A DNA stretch of 5,432 nucleotides, taken from Gammaproteobacteria bacterium (GTDB lineage Bacteria; Pseudomonadota; Gammaproteobacteria; SMWH01). Within the stretch, counting starts at the first letter, position 1, and each line of letters begins with the position of its first letter. Below are positions 1 through 5,148 of the stretch, piece by piece. A model generated the notes under the pieces. It ran no database searches. It saw only the letters and a list, made by a program, of their open reading frames with translations, and was not told the DNA's origin. The stretch lies in NCBI GenBank assembly GCA_004357005.1, contig SMWH01000059.1:1-5432 (forward strand), given 5' to 3'. The position numbers and the translations under genes were made by a program.

Positions 1-207
1 ACCTATTCGAGGCTGCTGGCCGGGAGTTTGAGCCTCACTTTCTTTGTTTATGTATTCGTCAATGCGGGCATGGTGACGGGACTGCTGCCGGTGGTTGGCG
101 TACCGCTGCCTTTGGTCAGCTATGGGGGCACATCCATGGTCACTTTGCTGGTCGGCTTCGGTATCCTGATGTCCATTCAGACGCACCGACGGTTTCTCAA
201 CACCTGA
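1..207 (+). CDS. rodA: RodA, SEDS peptidoglycan glycosyltransferase (3' end only)
   Basis: This is the last 68 codons of a reading frame that enters from the left edge and stops at TGA 205-207. RodA is the inner-membrane SEDS polymerase that builds glycan strands from lipid II for cell elongation, together with PBP2. The fragment is strongly hydrophobic, with two probable membrane segments: about residues 7-20 of the fragment, and a C-terminal one after the loop. Between them lies the conserved family block NAGMVTGLLPVVGVPLPLVS followed by YGGTSM, typical of the RodA/FtsW/SpoVE family. It ends in a short basic cytoplasmic tail (QTHRRFLNT). RodA is preferred over FtsW because a lytic transglycosylase, rlpA and dacA follow, as in other gammaproteobacterial rodA clusters. 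The gap to the next gene is 29 bases, so co-transcription is likely. The gene is truncated by the window edge, not by mutation. Confidence 0.95.
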   Translation, partial: TYSRLLAGSLSLTFFVYVFVNAGMVTGLLPVVGVPLPLVSYGGTSMVTLLVGFGILMSIQTHRRFLNT

Positions 208-222
208 GGAAAGGCCTGAGAA

Positions 223-227
223 AAGGA
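223..227 (+). promoter_or_regulatory. Shine-Dalgarno site of the mltB-type gene
   Basis: AAGGA lies 9 bases before ATG 237, a good match to the 16S rRNA 3' end at normal spacing. It supports this start over the in-frame ATG at 264, which would cut into the signal peptide. Confidence 0.75.
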
Positions 228-236
228 AATCTGTTC

Positions 237-1229
237 ATGCGAATTGGAAGGAACCTCCTGGTCATGCTGTTTGTTGCCGCTTTAAGCAACCCGGTTGCGG
301 CGGCGAATGGATGTTTCATTGAGCGACAGGAAGTCAAGGCTTTCATCGACGCGATGGTGGCGACGCATGGTTTCGAACGCGCTGAGCTCGAGACCATTAT
401 CGGAGCTGCCACTTATCAGCCGCGCATCATCGAATTGATGACCCGCCCCGCCGAGGCAAAACCCTGGTTCGAATACCGCCCGATCTTTCTGACGGACGAT
501 CGTATTCAACTCGGCGTGGAGTTCTGGAATCAGAACAACACGATTCTGAACCAGGCGGAAGCGCGTTTTGGCGTGGACCCCGCCGTGGTCGTTGCCGTCA
601 TCGGCATCGAAACCAAGTACGGGAGAGTCCTCGGGAATCATCGAGTCATCGATGCTCTCATGACTCTGGCTTTCGACTATCCGAAACGTGGTCGGGAGTT
701 CGAAGGGTATCTCGAGCAGTTCCTGATCCTGGTCCGGCGCGAGCACATGAACCCGCTGGATTTAATGGGATCCTATGCCGGCGCCATGGGCATGGGACAG
801 TTCATGCCGGGCAGTTATATCGAATACGCCGTGGATTTCGACGGTGATGGCATCCGGAATCTGTGGAGTAACCATTCCGACGTCATCGGAAGCGTGGCCA
901 ACTACCTGAGCAGGCACGGTTGGGAAGCAGGTGGACCCATCGCCGACCCGGTCAGGGACAATGCGGGCTCACAGCGCCTCATCGAAAAGCCCGGCCTGAA
1001 GCCCGTCTACCCGCTCAGTCAAATGCGCGACTGGGGATACAGCCCGGTAAGCGATTTCTCCGACGACAGCCTGCTATCAACCCTGATCAGCCTCGAAAAC
1101 CGCGATAGCATGGAGCAGTGGCTGGGGTTTCAGAATTTCTACGTCATCACGCGCTACAATCACAGTCCGTTGTACGCAATGGCGGTTTATCAGCTCAGCC
1201 GCGAGATCAAAGACCAGCGGCAGCGGTAA
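237..1229 (+). CDS. mltB: Lytic murein transglycosylase B family (MltB / SltB1-like)
   Basis: A 330-residue periplasmic muramidase-like enzyme that cleaves the MurNAc-GlcNAc bond of peptidoglycan with formation of a 1,6-anhydroMurNAc end. Residues 1 to about 23 form a signal peptide (MRIGRN basic end, LLVMLFVAAL core, then PVAAA). The catalytic acid is Glu125 in VIGIETKYGRVLG, matching the family motif around Glu162 of E. coli MltB. Further family blocks are LAFDYPKR (145-151), GSYAGAMGMGQFMPGSY (178-194) and IGSVANYLSRHGW (217-229). DFDGDGIRN (200-208) resembles the EF-hand-like calcium loop of E. coli Slt35, with Asp200, Asp202 and Asp204. The only nearby cysteine, Cys26, is in AANGC, a poor lipobox, so I infer a soluble periplasmic enzyme like Pseudomonas SltB1, which is also encoded between rodA and rlpA. 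ATG 237 is chosen because AAGGA at 223-227 lies 9 bases upstream and the signal peptide begins here. It lies 29 bases after rodA and 32 before rlpA. Confidence 0.95.
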   Translation: MRIGRNLLVMLFVAALSNPVAAANGCFIERQEVKAFIDAMVATHGFERAELETIIGAATYQPRIIELMTRPAEAKPWFEYRPIFLTDDRIQLGVEFWNQNNTILNQAEARFGVDPAVVVAVIGIETKYGRVLGNHRVIDALMTLAFDYPKRGREFEGYLEQFLILVRREHMNPLDLMGSYAGAMGMGQFMPGSYIEYAVDFDGDGIRNLWSNHSDVIGSVANYLSRHGWEAGGPIADPVRDNAGSQRLIEKPGLKPVYPLSQMRDWGYSPVSDFSDDSLLSTLISLENRDSMEQWLGFQNFYVITRYNHSPLYAMAVYQLSREIKDQRQR

Positions 1230-1245
1230 TGAACTGAAAACGAGC

Positions 1246-1250
1246 GGGAG
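1246..1250 (+). promoter_or_regulatory. Shine-Dalgarno site deciding the TTG start of rlpA
   Basis: GGGAG is the only good ribosome-binding match in the mltB-rlpA gap. It lies 11 bases before TTG 1262 (slightly long) but directly abuts an out-of-frame ATG at 1251 (no spacer). No ATG or GTG is available in the rlpA frame between the in-frame stop TGA 1235-1237 and the lipobox, so TTG 1262 is the workable start. Confidence 0.6.
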
Positions 1251-1261
1251 ATGTCGATCGT

Positions 1262-2053
1262 TTGGGTATCCCGTTACGCGCAACAAGTTGCCTGTTGATC
1301 GTCCTTCTGGCCGCCTGTGGCGGCACACCCAGTAAGGATCAGGATTCTGCCCCCCGAAATCCGCCGGACGTCAGTGACGTCCCCGATGCAGTTCCCAAAA
1401 AAGAACCGCCCAGCCGCTACGGCAACCCGGAATCCTATGTTGCCCTGGGCAAACGTTATTACGTGCTCGACTCGAGCAGGGGCTACGTCAAACGCGGGGA
1501 AGCATCATGGTACGGCACCAAGTTCCATGGTCGCCGTACATCGAGCGGCGAGGCCTACAACATGTATGCGATGAGCGCCGCACACAAGTCGCTCCCGCTT
1601 CCCACTTATGTGCGGGTGACCCGGCTCGACAACGGACGCAGCGTCATCGTGCGCGTGAACGATCGCGGCCCCTTCGCGAACGGACGCATCATCGATCTCT
1701 CCTACGCGGCGGCCGTCAAACTCGGGATGCAAAAAACCGGCACGGCACGGGTGGAAGTGCGCGCCATCGACCCCTCCGATCGCTCCTCCCGGAATGAAAC
1801 CATGACTTCCGGCAAGTCCGGCAAGCTGTACATGCAGGTGGGCGCGTTTTCCGTCAAAGGCAACGCCGACGCCATGAAAAAACGGCTCGACAAGGCACGG
1901 ATCCGCGACGTCAAGACAAAGAAGGCGAAGGTCGACGGCAAAACCGTCTACCGGGTGCGGGTGGGGCCGGTCAAATCCAACAGCCAGCTCAGCGAACTGG
2001 ACGAGAAACTGGCCCGGTTGGGGATTACGGAACGACACCTGGTGTACGAGTAA
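1262..2053 (+). CDS. rlpA: RlpA, septal lytic transglycosylase lipoprotein (DPBB + SPOR)
   Basis: A 263-residue outer-membrane lipoprotein. Residues 1-18 are a lipoprotein signal with lipobox LAAC; Cys19 would be lipidated, and Gly at +2 does not signal inner-membrane retention. A Pro- and charge-rich tether (about 20-55) leads to the double-psi beta-barrel domain (about 76-170) with GEASWYGTKFHGRRTSSGEA, AAHKSLPLP and VNDRGPF. A short linker (171-187) precedes the C-terminal SPOR domain (about 188-263, LYMQVGAFSVKGNADAMKKR), which in this family binds peptide-free glycan at division sites. Glu97, His108 and Asp134 occupy the positions of the catalytic Glu120, His131 and Asp157 of Pseudomonas aeruginosa RlpA with identical spacing (11 and 26), so lytic transglycosylase activity on denuded glycan is likely. 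The start is TTG 1262; an in-frame stop at 1235-1237 excludes anything much longer. It is 32 bases after the mltB-type gene and probably co-transcribed. Confidence 0.95.
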   Translation: MGIPLRATSCLLIVLLAACGGTPSKDQDSAPRNPPDVSDVPDAVPKKEPPSRYGNPESYVALGKRYYVLDSSRGYVKRGEASWYGTKFHGRRTSSGEAYNMYAMSAAHKSLPLPTYVRVTRLDNGRSVIVRVNDRGPFANGRIIDLSYAAAVKLGMQKTGTARVEVRAIDPSDRSSRNETMTSGKSGKLYMQVGAFSVKGNADAMKKRLDKARIRDVKTKKAKVDGKTVYRVRVGPVKSNSQLSELDEKLARLGITERHLVYE

Positions 2054-2079
2054 CGCCGCGAGGACCCGGGAGATTCCGC

Positions 2080-2085
2080 TATACT
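2080..2085 (+). promoter_or_regulatory. Possible sigma70 -10 element of a dacA promoter
   Basis: TATACT is a five-of-six match to TATAAT and lies in the largest intergenic gap of the window (2054-2185). Transcription would start near 2091-2093 and leave a leader of roughly 95 bases before the dacA ATG. I see no convincing TTGACA-like -35 box around 2057-2062 and no TG extension, so this is a weak call based mainly on location. Confidence 0.3.
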
Positions 2086-2185
2086 CTGCCGCTCGCTGAC
2101 ACCCACGGGCCCGGCCGGCAAAGCCAAGCCTCATTTGTCGGGCGATATGTCGAGCCAGAAACATCACGGAAGAATCTGGAATCAG

Positions 2186-3358
2186 ATGTTGATCGCAACA
2201 ATCCGGGCTAAACACAGCAACGCAATCATTGCTTGGACTGCAGCGCTTTTCCTCCTCGCCGTTTCCCCACTGTGGGCACAGTCACCGATTCCGGCGCCAC
2301 CGCGAGTGGCCGCCACCAGCTATCTTCTGGTGGACATGCACAGCGGGAAGATTCTGGCAAGCAGGGATCCGGGCGCGATCAGCGAACCCGCCAGCATCAC
2401 CAAGATCATGACGTCCTATGTGGCTTTCGAAGAACTCAAGGCAGGCACGATCACGCTGGATGAACTGGTCACGATCAGCGAAAAAGCCTGGCGAACAGAA
2501 GGTTCGCGCACATTCGTGGAGGTCGGAACACAAGTGCCGGTAGAAGTGCTGCTGAAAGGGTTGATCATCCAATCCGGCAACGATGCCACCGTGGCACTGG
2601 CCGAACACATCGCCGGCACCGAAGAAGCCTTCACACAGATCATGAATGCTTACGCCGAGCAACTGGGCATGACCAGCTCCAACTTCGTGAATTCCACCGG
2701 TTTGCCCGACCCGAATCATTACACGACGACACAGGATATCGCGATCCTGTCGCGCGCCCTGATCACGAACTTTCCCGAATACTACGCGTGGTACAGCGAA
2801 AAGGAGTTTACTTACAACGGTATCCTTCAACACAACCGAAACAACCTGCTGTGGCGGGACCCCAGCATAGACGGGATAAAGACAGGCTACACGGACTCGG
2901 CTGGTTACTGTCTGGCGGCGTCCGGCGTACGTGGCGATATGCGGCTGATCAGCGTTGTCATGAATTCGGCAAGCGAAGCATCACGCGCCAGCGAGAGCCA
3001 GGCGTTGCTCAACTACGGCTTCAGGTTTTTCGAAACCCATCGTCTTTATACCGCCAGCGAAGCGCTGAGTGATGCAAAAGTTTGGAAAGGCTCCATGGAG
3101 ACAGTATCGGCCGGGTTGAATCGGGACCTGTTCGTCACCATTCCCCGGGGCCGGTACGACCAGCTCGACGCGAGCATGGACGTACTCAGTTCGGTGATCG
3201 CGCCGGTAGAAGTCGGAGCCGAGCTCGGGAAGGTCAAAATCATGCTTGGGGACGAAACCGTGGCGGAAGCGCCGCTCGTGGCGCTCGAAGCGATCCCCGA
3301 AGGTAATCTCTGGCAACGCACACGCGACCACGTTCTCATGTGGTTCGACAGCGAATAA
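2186..3358 (+). CDS. dacA: DacA, D-alanyl-D-alanine carboxypeptidase (PBP5/6 type)
   Basis: A 390-residue penicillin-binding DD-carboxypeptidase that removes the terminal D-Ala of peptidoglycan pentapeptides in the periplasm. Residues 1-31 form a signal peptide ending in LWA before Gln32. The peptidase S11 domain (about 40-270) has all three active-site motifs: Ser70-Ile-Thr-Lys73 in PASITKIMTSY, Ser131-Gly-Asn133, and Lys232-Thr-Gly234 in DGIKTGYTDSAGY. The all-beta C-terminal PBP5 domain (about 285-370) follows, with VTIPRGR near its middle. The tail after IPEGN (about 374-390, WQRTRDHVLMWFDSE) is a likely amphipathic membrane-anchoring helix, as in E. coli PBP5. Length is close to E. coli DacA. 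ATG 2186 is preferred because it gives a normal signal peptide; its ribosome site is weak (GGAA 2178-2181 or GGAAGA 2168-2173). Earlier in-frame starts (TTG 2135, ATG 2147) would add 13-17 hydrophilic residues. Its stop overlaps the next start as TAATG. Confidence 0.95.
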   Translation: MLIATIRAKHSNAIIAWTAALFLLAVSPLWAQSPIPAPPRVAATSYLLVDMHSGKILASRDPGAISEPASITKIMTSYVAFEELKAGTITLDELVTISEKAWRTEGSRTFVEVGTQVPVEVLLKGLIIQSGNDATVALAEHIAGTEEAFTQIMNAYAEQLGMTSSNFVNSTGLPDPNHYTTTQDIAILSRALITNFPEYYAWYSEKEFTYNGILQHNRNNLLWRDPSIDGIKTGYTDSAGYCLAASGVRGDMRLISVVMNSASEASRASESQALLNYGFRFFETHRLYTASEALSDAKVWKGSMETVSAGLNRDLFVTIPRGRYDQLDASMDVLSSVIAPVEVGAELGKVKIMLGDETVAEAPLVALEAIPEGNLWQRTRDHVLMWFDSE

Positions 3359-4218
3359 TGTCGGAAAAAAACCCTCCGCTGGTCTGGCTTAACGGACACA
3401 CCATGCCGCTCAGCGAAGCCCGGATTTCAGTGCTCGACCGCGGTTTCCTGTTTGGCGACGGTGTATACGAAGTCATCAGCGTCTACGATGGCAAACCCTT
3501 CCTTCTGGACGAACATCTGAGACGACTTGAGCGGAGCATGGACGCGGTGCGCCTCGGCCACCCCCACGACCGCGACACCTGGAAACAGATCATCGATCAA
3601 GTCGTGAAGGCTAACGGAAACGGCGAACAGAGCGTCTATGTGCAGGTAACGCGCGGCACGGCGCCCCTTCGCGATCACAAATTCCCGGCAAACCCGAAAC
3701 CCACGGTGCTGGTCATGGCCTCTCCCGGCGGACCGGTCTCCCAGGATCTGGTCAATGACGGGATTCGGGCTGTGATCCTGGACGACATCCGCTGGGAGCA
3801 GTGCAACGTCAAATCCACCATGCTGCTGGCCAACGTGCTGCTGCGCCAGCAGGCGCTGGATGCGGGAGCGCACGAAGCCATCCTGGTTCGTGACGGACAC
3901 CTGACCGAAGGCGCCGCGAGTAACGTGTTCGTTGTGATCGGTGGAGTTGTCGTTACGCCACCCAACAGCGATGAACTCCTGCCGGGGATTACCCGGTCAT
4001 TTATTCTGGGCCTGTGCAGGGATCACGGAGTGTCCTGCGCGGAACGGGGCGTCAGCGAAGATGAACTCCGTGGCGCCGAGGAGATATGGATCAGCAGTTC
4101 ACGCAAGGAGGTGCTGGCGGTAGTCAATCTCGACGGCAACAGTGTGGGCACAGGGAAGCCTGGCCCGGTATTCACCAAAGTCTTTCAATGGTTTCAGGAA
4201 GCGAAGAGAGCGGCATGA
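3358..4218 (+). CDS. dat: D-amino-acid (D-alanine) aminotransferase, class IV PLP enzyme
   Basis: A 286-residue cytoplasmic PLP enzyme of fold type IV, expected to interconvert D-Ala and 2-oxoglutarate with pyruvate and D-Glu. Class IV blocks are present: DRGFLFGDGVYEVI (27-40), Lys152 in QCNVKSTMLLANV as the PLP lysine, Glu184 in LTEGAASNVF contacting the cofactor ring, and LPGITR (208-213). The assignment to D-amino-acid rather than branched-chain (IlvE) or aminodeoxychorismate lyase (PabC) function rests on Tyr37 and the Arg105-Asp-His107 motif in RGTAPLRDHKFP. These correspond to Tyr31, Arg98 and His100 of the Bacillus D-amino-acid transaminase, which hold the substrate carboxylate, and spacing from the Arg to the catalytic Lys (47) and on to the Glu (32) is the same. 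ATG 3358 shares one base with the dacA stop; a GTG at 3340 is in frame but unlikely. Placement after dacA suggests re-use of released D-Ala. The exact substrate range is inferred. Confidence 0.9.
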   Translation: MSEKNPPLVWLNGHTMPLSEARISVLDRGFLFGDGVYEVISVYDGKPFLLDEHLRRLERSMDAVRLGHPHDRDTWKQIIDQVVKANGNGEQSVYVQVTRGTAPLRDHKFPANPKPTVLVMASPGGPVSQDLVNDGIRAVILDDIRWEQCNVKSTMLLANVLLRQQALDAGAHEAILVRDGHLTEGAASNVFVVIGGVVVTPPNSDELLPGITRSFILGLCRDHGVSCAERGVSEDELRGAEEIWISSSRKEVLAVVNLDGNSVGTGKPGPVFTKVFQWFQEAKRAA

Positions 4219-4481
4219 GCAAACAGGAATCAGTATTCGAGTTTCCGTGTGAGTTCCCCATCAAGGTTGTGGGCAAAGCAGCGCCTTCCTTTCAAACCAC
4301 CATCATGGACATCGTCCGACGACACGTGCCGGACCTGACGGAAGACTCGGTCCGTTCCACCGGCAGCAAGAAGGGCAAGTTCGTATCCCTCACGATCACG
4401 ATCGTCGCCACCGGGCGGGAACAACTCGACAGCATTTATCGCGATCTCTCCTCTTGCGACAGTGTGTTGATGGCGCTTTGA
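4215..4481 (+). CDS. ybeD: YbeD-type DUF493 protein
   Basis: A small soluble protein of 88 residues, the same size as E. coli YbeD (87). Family marks are the N-terminal FEFPCEFPIKVVGKA block, IVRRHVPD near 33-40, the SKKGKFVSLTITIVAT strand region (51-66), and EQLDSIYRDLSSCDSVLMAL at the end. The E. coli protein has an ACT-like alpha/beta fold, and a regulatory or ligand-binding role has been suggested, but no function is established. The start is ATG 4215, which overlaps the dat stop as ATGA. The frame stays open upstream to 4086, but that stretch lies inside dat and does not resemble the family. A purine-rich GAAGAGAG just upstream (4203-4210) may aid initiation. It always tends to sit beside lipB in gammaproteobacteria, which hints at a link to lipoate or cell-envelope metabolism, though that is inference only. 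Confidence 0.92.
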   Translation: MSKQESVFEFPCEFPIKVVGKAAPSFQTTIMDIVRRHVPDLTEDSVRSTGSKKGKFVSLTITIVATGREQLDSIYRDLSSCDSVLMAL

Positions 4482-4490
4482 TCATGTCCC

Positions 4491-4494
4491 GGAG
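4491..4494 (+). promoter_or_regulatory. Shine-Dalgarno site favouring the ATG 4502 start of lipB
   Basis: GGAG lies 7 bases before ATG 4502, ideal spacing. The alternative ATG 4484, two bases after the ybeD stop, has no comparable site upstream and would depend on reinitiation by ribosomes finishing ybeD. Confidence 0.55.
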
Positions 4495-4501
4495 AAAACT
4501 C

Positions 4502-5137
4502 ATGGTCCGGCGGCTGGGCACAGCGCCCTATGAATCCGTGTGGGGCGCCATGTCCGAATTCACCGACACACGGAACGATGCGACGGTCGACGAACTCTGG
4601 CTGATGGAGCACCCTCCGGTATTCACGCTGGGCCAGGCCGGCCGTATGGAACACATACTCGACGCCGGTGACATCCCCGTAGTTCAGGTGGACCGCGGTG
4701 GTCAGGTAACCTATCACGGCCCCGGGCAGATCGTGGCCTATCCCCTGCTCGACCTGCGCCGGCTGGGCACGGGGATTCGCAAACTGGTGGATGGTCTGGA
4801 GCAGGTAGTCATCGATGTCCTGGCCGGCTACGGAATCGAAGGAACACGGTTGGACGGCGCCCCCGGGATCTATGTGGAGGGACAGAAGATCGCCGCCCTG
4901 GGCTTGCGTGTGCGCCGCGGCTGCACTTTTCACGGTCTGGCTTTCAACGTCAACATGGACCTGACTCCGTTTTCGCGCATCAACCCCTGCGGTTATGAAG
5001 GACTGCAGGTCACGCAGGTCGCCGACAAGGGTGGACCGCGTTCGTTGCCGTTGGTGGCAGACGATCTGCTCGGCGTATTCGCGGACCACTTCGGCTACAC
5101 TGTCGTGGCGGCTTCGATTCCCGAAACCATGTCCTGA
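4502..5137 (+). CDS. lipB: LipB, octanoyl-ACP:protein octanoyltransferase
   Basis: A 211-residue cytoplasmic acyltransferase that moves octanoate from acyl carrier protein to the lipoyl-domain lysine of 2-oxoacid dehydrogenases and the glycine cleavage H protein, the first step of lipoate synthesis. Conserved blocks are HPPVFTLGQAGR, DRGGQVTYHGPGQ (64-76), GAPGIYVEGQKIAALGLRVR and RRGCTFHGLAFNVNMDL, then INPCGY. Lys129 (in GQKIAALG) and Cys163 (in NPCGY) are the catalytic pair, with the same 34-residue spacing as Lys135 and Cys169 of E. coli LipB. ATG 4502 is chosen for its ribosome site. ATG 4484 would give 217 residues and its six extra residues line up in register with the E. coli N-terminus, so it remains a serious alternative. 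A TTG at 4454 inside ybeD is unlikely. The lipA gene begins 11 bases after the stop. Confidence 0.95.
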   Translation: MVRRLGTAPYESVWGAMSEFTDTRNDATVDELWLMEHPPVFTLGQAGRMEHILDAGDIPVVQVDRGGQVTYHGPGQIVAYPLLDLRRLGTGIRKLVDGLEQVVIDVLAGYGIEGTRLDGAPGIYVEGQKIAALGLRVRRGCTFHGLAFNVNMDLTPFSRINPCGYEGLQVTQVADKGGPRSLPLVADDLLGVFADHFGYTVVAASIPETMS

Positions 5138-5148
5138 AACCGCGAGTC

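Noticed and set aside
282..746. A 154-codon minus-strand frame opposite the mltB-type gene
   Set aside because: It is a shadow of a strongly conserved gene, with no plausible start context or domain.
2054..2135. A rho-independent terminator after rlpA
   Set aside because: The GC palindromes at 2106-2119 are short, overlap each other and are not followed by a run of T.
2135..2188. Upstream in-frame starts of dacA (TTG 2135, ATG 2147)
   Set aside because: They would place a hydrophilic His/Gln/Lys-rich stretch before the signal peptide and have no ribosome-binding site; ATG 2186 gives a normal n-region and h-region.
1505..2215. A 236-codon open frame on the minus strand opposite rlpA and the start of dacA
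   Set aside because: It lies antisense to a gene with clear domains and has no recognisable motif, signal peptide or family resemblance. Long antisense frames are expected in GC-rich coding DNA.
3340..3357. GTG 3340 as an earlier dat start
   Set aside because: It lies within the dacA C-terminal helix codons and adds six residues not seen in the family; ATG 3358 forms a standard TAATG overlap.
4436..5089. A 217-codon open frame on the minus strand opposite lipB
   Set aside because: LipB on the plus strand has its catalytic Lys and Cys and all family motifs; the antisense product is rich in His, Gln and Val without any known pattern.
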